Positions 29,202 through 41,102 are shown, counted from the stretch's first letter. The stretch: 64,000 nt of DNA from Ceratotherium simum simum (GCF_000283155.1 NW_004454178.1:21863579-21927578); one strand, 5' to 3'. Notes: generated by a model not told the origin, from the sequence alone. Program-made: numbers and translations.

Positions 29202-29414
29202 TCATAGAGTAATAATTTAAAAGTCATAGAGTAATGGAAAAGTCATGGAGTAATAATTTAAAATTTAAAATTGGAAAATTGATCTTAAGACCAGTGGAAA
29301 AGTCATAGAGTAGTAATTTAAAATTTAAAGTTGGAAAATTGATCTTAAGACCAATGAAAAAGTCATGGAGTAGTAATTTAAAATTTAAAGTTGGAAAATT
29401 GATCTTAAGATCAG
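29202..29414 (+). repeat. 60-bp tandem repeat next to TRPM8 last coding exon
   Basis: Blocks at 29221-29280, 29281-29340 and 29341-29400 align with an exact 60-base period, and a fourth partial unit (gatcttaagatcag) ends at 29414. Units contain gtcatrgagtartaattt, then aaaatttaaa and ttggaaaatt. They differ at only a few bases. Degenerate pieces of the unit extend left to about 29202. Confidence 0.95.
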
Positions 29415-29437
29415 GTCTGTTTTTTTCCCTTTCCAAG

Positions 29438-29488
29438 CTGAATGATCTCAAGGGTCTTCTGAAAGAGATTGCTAGTAAAATCAAATAA
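29438..29488 (+). CDS. TRPM8: TRPM8 last coding exon and stop
   Basis: The acceptor tttccaag ends at 29437. Sixteen codons read LNDLKGLLKEIASKIK, followed by TAA at 29486-29488. The leucine/isoleucine spacing is the end of the C-terminal coiled coil that helps tetramers assemble. The exon continues as 3'UTR to 29530 and then meets a strong donor gtaagt. A 60-bp tandem repeat ends about 20 bases before the acceptor. Confidence 0.95.
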   Translation: MNDLKGLLKEIASKIK

Positions 29489-29530
29489 AACTGCATGGAC
29501 TCTGATGGAGAAAAATCTAATTATAGCAAG
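29489..29530 (+). other. TRPM8: TRPM8 3'UTR, first segment, then 3'UTR intron
   Basis: Forty-two untranslated nucleotides separate the stop from the donor gtaagt at 29531. The segment continues in the exon at 32696. I recall the same order in human TRPM8 mRNA, where this 42-nt stretch leads into the terminal exon sequence. Confidence 0.8.
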
Positions 29531-30075
29531 GTAAGTTATTTTAATGTCTTTTTTTTTTCTCTGAAAAGTTACATATTTTAAGGCTAATTCAAAATCATGG
29601 TATTTTTATTAGTTATTTTATTTTCAAATATTATCAGATTTGAAAACCATGCATTATGTAAAAAATGCAAACAATACAGGGATATAGGAAGGAAGAGGTG
29701 GAAGCCCCTTCTCACATTAATTTCCCCACCAAATTTTGCTCCCTGCCAGAGGTTAGCACAGCTAGCAGTAGGGTCCAAGTATCCTTTCGGATCTTTTAAA
29801 AGCACTTGCAAACTATGCAACTGTTTTGGCATTAATGGAATCAAGGTCACACTGATCTAAGATTTGTTTTTTTTTTCCTTACTTTAACTCTCTGTTATGG
29901 ATATCTTTACGGATCAGTGCCTAAAACACGTACCTCGTTCTCACGATACATTATTTATGTTTATTACTATGGAATATACAAATGTATGTTGATCACATTT
30001 TTACTACCAAAATGTTTTAGTAAGGCATTCAAGGTTTTTAGCAATAGCTCATTTGCACAATAAAAATGTAATTCA

Positions 30076-30294
30076 GAGCCAGCCCGGTGGCATAGCGGTT
30101 AAGTGCGCGCGCTCTGCTGTGGCGGACCGGGTTCGGATCCTGGGCGCGCACTGACGCACTGCTTGTCAAGCCATGCTGTGGTGGCGTCCCACATAAAGTG
30201 GAGGAAGATGGGCACGGATGTTAGCCCAGGGCCAGTCTTCCTCAGCAAAAAGAGGAGGATTGGCAGATGTTAGCTCAGGGCTGATCTTCCTCAC

Positions 30295-30326
<32 letters not shown>

Positions 30327-30333
30327 AAATAAA
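30076..30333 (+). mobile_element. ERE-type SINE with 17-bp target-site duplication
   Basis: The full ERE body has gccagcccggtggcatagcg, a B box gggttcggatcctgggc, duplicated atgttagcycagggc modules and an (AAAT)n tail. The direct repeat aataaaaatgtaattca lies at 30059-30075 and 30334-30350, unchanged. The clean duplication suggests a fairly recent insertion. It sits in the TRPM8 3'UTR intron. Confidence 0.96.
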
Positions 30334-30557
30334 AATAAAAATGTAATTCAATTAACTGGCAAAATGCAACCCAAGACATGGCTCCATGATCTTACCATTT
30401 GCTTTAATTGTGTCCCATTACCTGTCTCCATTCTGAAACCAAATGTTAAAAAGGTTGTTAGGGACACGTGGAGCTAGGAGAAAACAGAATGGGCCTTCCG
30501 TTTGACTAGGATTTTTTGAGAAAGTGAATTGCAAGGAATGGAAACACAAGTAAGACT

Positions 30558-30624
30558 TCCTTTCTTCTCTCCTTCCGTCCTTCCTTCCATTCTTCCTTTA
30601 TTCTTTCCTTCCTTCCTTCCTACC
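30558..30624 (+). repeat. Degenerate (TTCC)n microsatellite
   Basis: Pyrimidine tract of ttcc units with interruptions, inside the TRPM8 3'UTR intron. Confidence 0.85.
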
Positions 30625-31401
30625 AAGAACTGTGCTGGGACCTGTGCTGGGGCTCAGACACTGATTACAGCCTGTGCACGAAATACTCAACTGCAGAAGT
30701 TCTCTCCACAGAGTGATTGTGTTATAGGGGTGATCATGTTGCATCAGGTCCCTTTCAGTATTTCTGGTCACTTAGTACTTTTCCTTGGGTTCTGAAAATT
30801 ATAGATCATATTAAAAATCTCTCTATTATGGAGGACTTTGTTAGAGCAAGACTGATGCATACTTTATATAATCTGAAAGATGGGTATAGCTCCCGAGTTG
30901 CTCAAGAAAGTAAACCTCCACATATTTAGGAAGAATGTATTTCAACTCTTTCATAATGGTATTTAATGAAAATAATATTATACCTTACAATAAATTATAA
31001 TCTGAGTTTTGAAACATTTGCCATTTTCTTTAATTTATGAGCTGAAATATAGAAAAAGCAATCAAGAAGAGACAAAACAATTAAAAATTATTTTTAAAAA
31101 CCAGAAAGGTGTAATAATCAGAAAAGATTCAAAATGAGATGTGAACATCCACCTTTTCAAGCTCTAATCTCACCTCTCGTTCTCTTTCAAATGTGTTGAC
31201 TGTGAGTAAAATGAGCAGACAGACTGGCTTCTTATCAACTTGCCCTTTGCTTAAACTGAAATTTTTATGAATATATGGAGAGTTAATTAATTGGTGAATG
31301 AACATGTGTTGGGAGAAGGGCCCATTTCTCTGTGGGCCGTCAATGAGTGAAAGAGGATGAGAGGAAGAGCCTCTGAGGAAACAGATGCCCCATAAATTCT
31401 T

Positions 31402-31650
31402 CTTCTTCTTTTTTTTTTCGTGAGGAAGATCAGCCCTGTGCTAACATCTGCCAATCCTCCTCTTTTTTTGCTGAGGAAGATTGGCCCTGGGCTAACATCT
31501 CTGTCCATCTTCCTCCACTTTATATGGGACGCCGCCACAGCATGGCTTGACAAGTGGTGTGTCGGTGCGCGCCCGGGGTCCAAACCGGCGAACCCCGGGC
31601 CGCCGCACCAGAGCGTGCACACTTAACCGCTTGCGCCACCGGGCCGGCCC
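31402..31650 (-). mobile_element. ERE-type SINE, antisense
   Basis: It begins with a T tract, continues tgaggaagatcagccctgtg and tggccctgggctaacatct, and ends at cgccaccgggccggccc. Flanks carry taaattctt on both sides (near 31393 and 31659), so the target duplication is imperfect. It lies in antisense orientation in the TRPM8 3'UTR intron, about 1.1 kb from the sense ERE at 30.1 kb. The two could pair as an inverted SINE duplex in the pre-mRNA. Confidence 0.92.
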
Positions 31651-32695
31651 CAAACCATGTAAATTCTTAAGCACTGATATCTTTAGACACAATGAACTTG
31701 GCATGTCCATTTTTTTTTTTTTTTGTATACTTTCTTCTGGATATAAGATCCACTTTCTTTTTTTGGTGTTGTCTGTCTGGCATATCCTTAAGAAGTTCTC
31801 TGAAAATGTAATTTTAGTGGCAACCAGCTACATGCTGCTAAAACATTATTCTTCTAGTTATTCCTTGATACTTTTTTGTCTAGAGGGGTGAGGGTAATCT
31901 TTCCTTGAGGTAGGGCCAAGGGAAGAGAGTGACACCCAGATGGGAGTGAACTGGCACCGGTGGAGGTAAGTCAGGGAACTGACACTCTGGGACAAGTCTT
32001 TACCAATGTGCCCATCTGGGTTCTCCATCCCTGCATCAGCCTTTGATCCAGTAACTTGGGATGAAATAAATAAACGATTGTACATATATTTTTCTTTCTT
32101 CCACACTAAGGTGGAAAGGAAATAAGAACCAGGAAGAGAGTATAGCCGTTTGTTTTTTCATACGTTTATACTTAGGAGTGGGCACCTTCCCTGAGGACCA
32201 TGAGGGAAGTAAGGTAACTGGAAATTGTTTGATACCTACAAAATAATCCATTGAGTCTTGTATTTGTTGCACTTAAATTCTTGTTCAGTGAAAGAATTTG
32301 AGGTTCCTTTGGGAGTCATCATAAAACTATTTAGAAAAATTATTGCAGTTCTTAACTTTATTATAATCAACTCACCCTTTTATTTATGCAGAAGCTACTC
32401 AGCAAATAAAGCCCTTAGAAACATTTTGGGTCTTAATCTAGACTGAATGAGTTGTGCCTCGACCACTCAACTGTAGTCATTCCATTCATACTAGCAAGTT
32501 GATCAGAACTCACATCTTTAAGAGAAAAAAATGGTCTTGTAGCCAGTTCAATACCAAAAGAAAATCTCTCAATTTTTGGTAGTATATTTGGACCCATGGC
32601 CAGTATATCACCAATATATTTTGAAGCAAATCATATCCTGAGAATGAAAGTGGGAAATCAATTCTTAACACCATGTTCTTTCTCTGTTTTCACAG

Positions 32696-34000
32696 GTCAT
32701 CTCAGACATCTTAAATGGGAAAGTTTTAAGGAATGCTGATGGATGAACAATTTGTTATTGACCGCTAACTGAGATTGTTCAGGCCCTGGGTACACAGCGG
32801 ATGGTTTTAATCACTCTAGCATGCTCAAATCTGAGAACAAAACGTGTGATTGATTTCACACGTGAAGATGGACATAAAGGAAGGACATTTCCTACGATAG
32901 GATCCCCCTGAAAGCTGCCCTGTTACCTTGAGGCTCAGTGACTAGTACTTGCTGTTGATTGTTTTAAAGTGTGTTCCTGCATCCTCCTTTTTCCTTCACT
33001 TTTCTTACTTTTACCCCATGCCTCTTATAGAACATCTCTCCTAGGAATGAGAACCTGGTCATACTTTCCCTCCTGTGTTGTTATTTATCTCCGATTGATT
33101 CCCCGCTATTTCCTTTTTTTGTAGTATGTGACTCATTAGTTGGCATGTTGTTAAAAGTCTCCCAAATCAGGCCGGGTTCTAAAACATGCTGGAGCAAGAG
33201 GACCCTGCTCTTTTCAGAAGAAACTATTTTCATTTCTCTTTATGCTTTTTATCTATCAAAGGAGATGATAAAGCAGCATCCTTCCCTCTCAACACTCGCT
33301 AAGAACTCCAACTGAAAGAAATATCCCCATTCCTAATAACGTGAAAAATCACCACCGAAAAATGGAACCTGGAGAGGCAGCACTGACCTTGTTTTCACTG
33401 GGTGTTCCTTTCTCCCCTCTTATTTATTATTTTCTGATTAAAAGTAATTCACGAATATTCCAGAAAATTTAGACCACATGGAAAAGTAGAAAGACTATAA
33501 ATAGTCCCACTACCTAATCACTGCTAACATTTCTGAATGTTTTTCCAAGTCTCTTTTTTTGACGTGTTTTATTTCTTTTAAAATTTTACATACAGTCATC
33601 ACACCTCATATACAATTTTATATAAGATTTTTCCCTTAATATTTAATCAAAGATGTTTTCTTTATATTCGTGATCTTCTTAAACATTATATTAATAATTG
33701 CATAATATTCAGCCTCTAATGATTTCTATAATGTTGGTCATTGAAGGCTGTTTCTGGTTGGTCCATGAGGTGAGCGTCTTTGTGCATGAATCTTTTTCTG
33801 CATTTGGGAAAATCTCCCATGGCTGGATTCCCAGGAATATGTACTGATTATCAAACCATTTACAAGGCTTTTTCATAAATGTATAGCAAATAGGAATTAT
33901 TAACTTGAGTATAAGATATGCGATACATGAACTTAGAACTCTTAACATAAAATATGATATTTAATCCTTAGTTTAGGAAGAAGCCAATATACTTATTTAA
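32696..34000 (+). other. TRPM8: TRPM8 terminal 3'UTR exon
   Basis: The acceptor tttcacag ends at 32695. From there the sequence resembles the human TRPM8 3'UTR as I recall it, for example the regions around 32860-32900, 33120-33190 and 33840-33960. The end is uncertain. There is no canonical AATAAA close to the last resembling stretch: ataaaa lies at about 33946, and an AATAAA occurs only at about 34703, just before an L1. From about 33430 the exon looks derived from an old transposable element (see findings). Confidence 0.7.
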
Positions 34001-34723
34001 ATGTTACAGATGGTGAAGGTATTGGTATAGAATCACAAAGATTATCTTATTGAACACTCCGGTCCCAGCTTTCTCTGGAAGTGGTGGTATCTTTGCCCAA
34101 AAGGGATATGCTGGAAGCACATTAGGTAATTTAAGTGTCCATAGTTAGGTTTTTCAGCTTTGACTCACCTGTAAACTCAGTGGCTGAAGAAGGAAATCCT
34201 AGAAGGAAGCTGTTAAAAGATCATCTAATTAGAAAAACTACAAAGGCATGAACCAAAAAAGGTTTTTTTTTTTCATTTTGTCTGGGCAGTAGTTAAAATG
34301 ACTGATCACAGCATTCACAATGTTTGCAGGGAATGAACACAAAAGAAAGGTGTCTTTTTACTCGAATCTCATTAATGGCCTCAAAGGGAATCTTATTCAA
34401 TAGGGCTGATGAATTCATGGTTTTGGATGTTGAAAGTAGAAGGGAGAAAATTTACATGACAAAAATTATCAATGAATGGAATTTTTAAAATTTCCCTGTT
34501 AGTGAGAGAATGTCACTTTCATTTCACCATGGCAACTAGAATATCTGCCTTTTCTGAGGCCACTAAGAGGAGTCTTATGTCAACTCCATATTGACTGGAA
34601 AAAATGAAGTTTATGTCATTGTACATTAGATAGTGCAGAGAGAAACAACAGTCCCAACCTCTCACCCTAAATTCAAGTAGTGAATTTGAAGAAAATTAGT
34701 AAATAAAATTGAAAACATCATCA

Positions 34724-35165
34724 TAGCATTATTCACAATAGCCAAGATGTGGAAGCAACCCAAGTGCCCATCAATGGATGAATGGATAAAGAAGATGCGG
34801 TATATATATACAATGGAATACTACTCAGCCATAAAAAAGACAGAATCGCGTCATTTGCAATAACATGGATGAACCTTGAGAGTATTATGCTAAGCGAAAT
34901 AAGTCAGATGGATTTCACTTGTATGTGGAAGATAAACAAACACATAGATAAGGAGAACAGATTAGTGGTTACCAGAGGGGAAGGGGGTGGAGGAAGGGCA
35001 AAAGGGGTAAAGGGGCACACAAGTATGGTGAACCGATAAAAACTAGACTATTTATGGTGAGCACGATGCAGTCTATACAGAAACTGACATATAATAACAT
35101 CCACCTGAAATTTACACAATGTTATAAGCCAATATGACCTCAATAAAATTTTTAAAAAGAGGGAA
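34724..35165 (+). mobile_element. L1 LINE 3' end, 5' truncated
   Basis: Clear L1 3' phrases are present: gcattattcacaatagccaa, acaatggaatactactcagc and gatttcacttgtatgtgg, with an A-rich end. It lacks any intact ORF. It lies just downstream of the last TRPM8-like 3'UTR sequence. Confidence 0.92.
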
Positions 35166-35169
35166 AAAA

Positions 35170-37175
35170 AAGAATACCTCCCAGAAGACAAAATTTAGCA
35201 TAACTATTTGCTGATCCCTTTAAATGTGTTTGTCTTTATATTCATATTTCCACTGACCCTGTTTTTGTTAAAGAAATAGGTTCATATGTACAGCAGTATC
35301 AGCAGCAAATGAAGTGAAACTAAAAACGGAGAAGTTGAATGATACTCGAGTTCACTTGTATTAGAGAAGGAACTGTTTGGTGTTTTCAGCTCAGCTTTTC
35401 TGGTCGATGTGTTTGCATGGTTACTCTACACGATTTTTGTGTGTGCAGTTATTCTTTTAGGTGTTGCTCATGAAAATAGCACCTGGATTGAAGGTACCTC
35501 TAATAGGAGGTGCTGTCTTTGTGTGGGGTACCAAGTGTGTCCTGTGTACCTGTACACAACCCCTGATGATCCTGCAACTTGGTTCCAATGAGTGTGTCAA
35601 AGAATTAAATAATGAAGAGGAACTGTCCTGTGTTGCTTTTGTCGTTCTATTGAGAGTAAAAAAAGAAAATTCCTTAGTTCAGTCAGATTCGTTTCTGTAG
35701 AGATTGGGTTCCCAGAGTTACATGAGCTGACTTCTCTAGCAGATGACTAGAACACTCTGATTGAATGCAAGTAGAAGGATGTCCCTTGTGGTTCTGCTTC
35801 TTGCCAGCATGGCCAGATTTGCCCATGGCCCATCTTTCGGTCCCCCCAGTTAGGCACCCATCCGTAGCCTAAGGGTCCCCAGCTTCACTGACTCAGAGCC
35901 AGTCCCATATGTCACCACCCTCAGATATGCCTAGCTGTTTCTGAGGCCACAGGGGTCTCTTGTGGGCTCACAAACAGGTGCCCAAGGTCTTCCTGAGGCC
36001 AGCTTCTGCAAACCCACGTGATGATGGAGGCTCAGGCCCTGCCCGGGACACGCTTTCCTTGCTGAAGGTGGGGTCATGCTGCTCCAAAGCCACATTTGTT
36101 CCAGGAGAATAGGGAGAGTGTGCCTCCCCCCACACTGCTTCCTCTCGGTCCACATGGGGACTGAACTGTGTGGTCATCAGGGGGACAGGCCGTGCCTACA
36201 GCCTCTGTCTCAAAAATAAAAGGCTCAGAAGTGAGGACCTCGGCCAAGTTGGAGCTGGATTTCGGAGACAAACAACCCACTGCCCTCTCTGACCCCCAAC
36301 CCAGGCACTAGTGGATGGGCCTTTATTCTCCTGGAGATGGAAGTCGTTGGGGGAAAAGCAATCTTTGGTGGCCTGCCCCTTTTGTCGATCAGACCTGAGC
36401 AGACATTTCTGAACCATAGTATAGGATCAAGCTGGGGCTTTGGGGGCTGCACAGATATGTTTATAACATCAACTTTTTAAAATCAGTTTTTTCTCTCCTA
36501 CAGCAGTCTTGTTAGACAAGGAGAAATTTCCCTCATTCTTTTTTAAGTGCAAAGTGTCATGATTTAATGTCCACCATGAGCCCTTCTTGGGTAATGAGGA
36601 TGGTTTGAAATAAGCGAAAGGAATAGGAGGACTCTGCCCTCCACCGTCTTATAACCTATTAGAGGAGACGAGGTTGATCTAAGAAACAGGACGTTAACAC
36701 TACAAGGCAGTAGCCCAGATGCAGAAGCAGTTGCAAGGGCAGTGGGATGCAGATTACAGACATACCTGCGTGGGGTGAAAGGATTCAAGAAGCACCTGCT
36801 TGTGCTGTAGATGGAGGAAATTGGCCTCCCCTGAATTCCTCTCAAGGAGACCACTTCCCTATTTGTACAGCAGAAACGCCCTGAAGCTCCTTGGTTAGAG
36901 AGTGGGGCCCAAGTAGCTAAAGATGGTCACTCATTGCTCTGCACAGGCAGGGCTGAAGCATTTGAAGTTGCTGGAGAAGATTGAGGAGGATTCACAGAGA
37001 AGGGGGGACAGCAAAAAGGGCAGGCGAGGAGGGGTGTGTTAAGGGGAGAGCAGTGCACTCTTCTTGGGACCCCCTCCCTGACACGGTGCAAATCATCAGA
37101 AAAGAAATTTACAAACCATGAAGCAATCATGGCAGCAGATCACATGTGATCTTCTAGACCATGGACCATGCCATG
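35170..37175. other. Intergenic, no gene seen
   Basis: Between TRPM8 and SPP2. I see no exon structure or RNA gene. Open frames are short and lack coding character. Confidence 0.5.
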
Positions 37176-37179
37176 CCTG

Positions 37180-38430
37180 CGAGCCCCCACAGCCTCCTGC
37201 CACCCTGGATTACAGCAATCCCCTTCCAACACGTTTCCATCAAAGCTCTCATCTCTCCTCTTGATTCTCAACACTGCTCTGAGAGTTATCTTCCCGAAGC
37301 TCAGGAAGGAGTATACCATGCCCTGCTCATGAGTATTCAATGGCTCCCTATTTACTCAATCCTGCCAGACTCCCTAATATGGCGTGTGAGACATTGACAA
37401 ACTGGCCCTTACCCACCTATGCAGATGCATGGTATGGCCTCTCTGCCTAGTTCCCAAACTCCAGAAACAGCTGCCTGGCACAGACTACATGCCAACTACC
37501 CTTGTGGCCCCCTGGGCCTGAGCCAGATGCGGTGTCCTCCTCCCCACCCATTTCTCACCACTGACTGCCCGGCATCCCACGTCCCAATAAAACCACACTG
37601 CTCGTATTGTCCTCCCTTCCTCCTGCATTTTTTCCCTCTTTTCCCCCCTTTTATGCCTCAATGGATTTTCTAATAGGTGGCAGTGTAGTGCCGTAGTTCA
37701 GAACTATGGGACGAATTTGCTCCGTGTGAATCCCAGCTTCACTGTTTGCTGGCTGTGTGACTTTGGGAAGGTTACTTAAATTCTCTGTGCCTTAATTCGC
37801 TCATCTGTAAAATGACCCCTCTCTCAGAGGATTGAGAGGACTAAATGAGACAGCTTGAGAGGTTCTTAGGTCTGGGCTGGCACTTCCTAACTGCTCAGTC
37901 AATGTTAGCTGTCTCTATTGTCACCACTGTCAGCTCTTCCTTTGTCCAAAGTCTCTTCCTCCTTTCTTGCTGGTGAACTCTTACTCTACTGTCAGGGCCC
38001 AACTTGGGCATCGCCTCCTCCAGAAAGCCTCCCTTGATCCTCCACTCCCAGGGCAGCCTCTGGCAGCTCTGTCCCTTGAGAGCTTCCTGACTCTTCTACC
38101 TCATGGCACATGTAGAAAACAGAAGCGTCTGTGGGTCACCTGGGTGCTAGATGAGGACTTCTGGAGACCACAGGCCCTGGCCAGGCCCCCACCTAGCTGC
38201 CTGGCACTGAAGGATCAGCACCTGGGCACACTTGTACCCCCCATTCCTGGTTGGGCATCCTGGACGAGAAGTTGTGGTTCTCAATTCCCATCATGGTCTG
38301 TTCGTGTGTCTCCCTCCCTCACTGCACCGTGAAGTTCTTGAGGGAAGGGCCTGTGTCTTACAGGTTTATCTGACTCACTGTACCTAGACAACACCTGGTC
38401 TGTTCCAGGAGCTCATGCAGGTATGTGTGT
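37180..38430 (+). repeat. L2 LINE relic interrupted by a MIR
   Basis: L2-like sequence runs at 37180-37680 (for example tggattacagcaatcccctt and attcaatggctccctattta). It resumes at about 37920-38430 (for example catcgcctcctccagaaagc and gaagttcttgagggaagggc). A sense MIR occupies about 37680-37918 between them. Confidence 0.7.
37680..37918 (+). repeat. MIR SINE inside L2
   Basis: The MIR order is gtagtgccgtagttcagaac, gctggctgtgtgactttggg, ttcgctcatctgtaaaatga, and the end tgctcagtcaatgttagctg. Confidence 0.85.
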
Positions 38431-39779
38431 GGTTGAATGGAACTATTCTTCACCATTCTCCAACGTGTCCTGTGTTTTCTTCATTCATGTTGTTCCTCCT
38501 CCCTTCTTGGCTGGTTAAAATATTACTCATCCCCAGTTAAGCACCATCCCGTCCTTTCCTTGCACCTCCAGGCAGAGGTCACCCACCTTTCCCCATGTGA
38601 GTTTGGAACTCGATTTATAAACTTGACTGCAGCCCTCGTAGCCTGTCTACGAGGTATCATGGTCATTGCATAGGAGTCTGTTCCCCACTGGCTTGGGACC
38701 TCTTGTGGGACAAAGACCTGTTCTTTTCCATTATTTCATTAATTCATACATTCAGACACATAAATCGAGTGCCTTACTGTGTCTGGATATAACCCTAACC
38801 CTGTCCTCATGGACCTTACTGTCTACAGGGAGAAGCAAGTCCAAGATCCCGAGCTATGATGGGGACACAAGGCTCCAGGGCAGCAGGTAGGAGGGGCTCC
38901 CAGCCTAGCTCTGGGGGAGGGGGCAGAAAGGCATCCCCAACGCTGGCGAGCAGTTGAGAGCACAATCTTGAACCGGCTCACCTGGGGTCAAGTCCTGAAG
39001 TAATACGCCTCGACCCCTGCCTGGAGAGCAGTCCATCCCACACAATGTCAGCTATTGTATCTGTAGGTCAATTTGTAACTTTGTTTAAATTCCGTGTTCT
39101 GGGCAAAATGTTTCAGCATGTGATTATCCTGTGAAATTCCCCCTCACATGTCAGGAATGATTTTGCCAGGGAAAAATGAAAAAAAGCCAAATACCTCCAT
39201 GGAGCCATCCTTGTATAAAGAGGATGATGGCAGAGGGTGGGTGGGGGTGTCCTGCAGGGGCGCAGGGGACCCGGGCATGGGCGGGGGGCATTGAGGCACA
39301 TCTTCATTGGCTCCTTCCCACCCTCACCCCCAAAGTGCACTCTTCACACAGTAGAGGGCTTGTTTTTATCTTAAAAATAAGCAAAAAACGTAGCTCCTAC
39401 ATGCAAAGCTTTAATAGCTTTTTTTTTTTTTTCTTTTTTTGAGTTACGAGGTAGGGGAATAGTGTCTGAAATAATTTTGTGTGGATGAAAGTGAAATTCC
39501 ATGTGCTCATTTTGCCTTACTGTGTTTATGCAAGCACGAAAGAACAAATAATGCTTCCAAGCCCTGGCTTTCTAGGGCTTGAGAACTAACTCCAGCTCGC
39601 TTGACAGTGAATGGCGAGGCGTCTCTGTCCGGGTTTCCTGCCTCCCTTTACTCTACCCTGAAGCTTCCTCCATCTTCTTTCTTCCTCATTGTCTCCCTTC
39701 TTTCATTTCAGCGCTGGCAAATGGCTCTGATGTCAAGTTAATTTTTCTCGGAGACGAGTGAAGAATAAAAGAGAAACTG

Positions 39780-40060
39780 CCCTTCTAGGTTGATGGAGAG
39801 GGCTTTTGCCTCCAATTTCACCTCTCACGTCCTCCGGATAAACCTCCTGATACGAGCAATACGACGGCAAAATGAAAATCCCCCCGGGCTCCCTCTGCTT
39901 TGCCTTGAATCTGCTCGGCAGAAGCTTCAGTGCTCTCGGATTATTCCAGAAATGGATTTCTTTTCAAGCCGCACTGTCAGTTTCTTTCAGGCGGATCAGG
40001 TGATTTACGGATGCTTTACTCCGAGCCGTGTGACTTCAGTGACCCAGAACTGAAGACACT
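39780..40060. other. Repeat-free intergenic block with retained CpGs
   Basis: This stretch shows no interspersed-repeat signature and keeps several CpG dinucleotides (for example cctccggataaacc, tacgagcaatacgacgg, ccgagccgtg). Such blocks between genes are candidate conserved regulatory DNA, but nothing here names a bound factor. Confidence 0.3.
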
Positions 40061-41102
40061 CGCTAGTTCTTGGCTCCTGTAGCAGGGAGGCACGGGGGCT
40101 TCTGCACCCCCTGCGGGGTTCCCTAACAGCCCACCTCCCCAGGGAGAGCCCAGGCGCTCACACCAACCAGCAGCCTCTGCTTCCTGCAGAACTCCCACCT
40201 CTGTACCCACGGGCTCCGCAAGCCCATCAAAGCCGCAGGCTTCAACCGCCTGCTGGCCTTGGAGGGTCTGGAAGCAGGAAACTCTCATTCCAAATGGGGG
40301 TTGTTTCCAGGTCAAGGGACAATTTTCCTTCCACACCTGAGAGCACTCTGCGTTTCCAGAATCCTGGATTCAGATCCCTTCTTTATGAGCTTTCCTCTTT
40401 GGATCCCTCTGTAATTAAGTGACACAGTTTCTCCGCCTATTAAAAGGAGAGGAGGCTTTCCTCTTCAGACTTCAAGTCCATTTGACTCCGATGGAAGCAT
40501 TTTTGAGCCTAGAGAAGGGAAGATAAATTCACTTCCCTTAAACACCCACTGCCTGCCTCTGTATCCAACCTCCCCAGATTAATGCAATTATTTCACGATC
40601 TTGAAGAACGCGGAAACCCCATGGGGGAGATGGATCTCCAAACCTCCCTTCATTTCAGCTTCCTCATTAGAAAAAGGAAAAGTTGAACTAAATCCTCACC
40701 CAGGCTCTCTCTTTTCTGAAACACTCAGATTTTGCCACTCCCTGAATAAATGGAAGCGGAACTCGGCTTTGGTGAGAACACCGGCGGACCTTCTCTTCTT
40801 GGTTATTTGGCTGCTTTGAATTTATTTCTGTGCATGGGGCGGGGATGAAGGATAGATATGGAAGGATAATTGTTAGCAATTTTCCTCTTCCTTGCCGTCT
40901 GCCCCAGCCTTTGGAGGAGTGGAGATTCTTGCTTGGTTCATCCGCCCATCTCTTGTTGTGGGAATGATCCTGGTAATGGGATAATGAGAGAACGGACACC
41001 AGGCAGGCAATCGAAAGGAGGAAGGAGGCCTGGCTGGCTGGATTTGAGAGAGAATTTATGGAGCGTGGAGTGGAGGAGGCGTGGAGAGACTGGGTCCTGC
41101 CC

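Noticed and set aside
29224..29496. 90-codon minus-strand frame with threefold repeated peptide
   Set aside because: It is the 60-bp tandem repeat (a multiple of three) read on the opposite strand of TRPM8, not a repeat protein.
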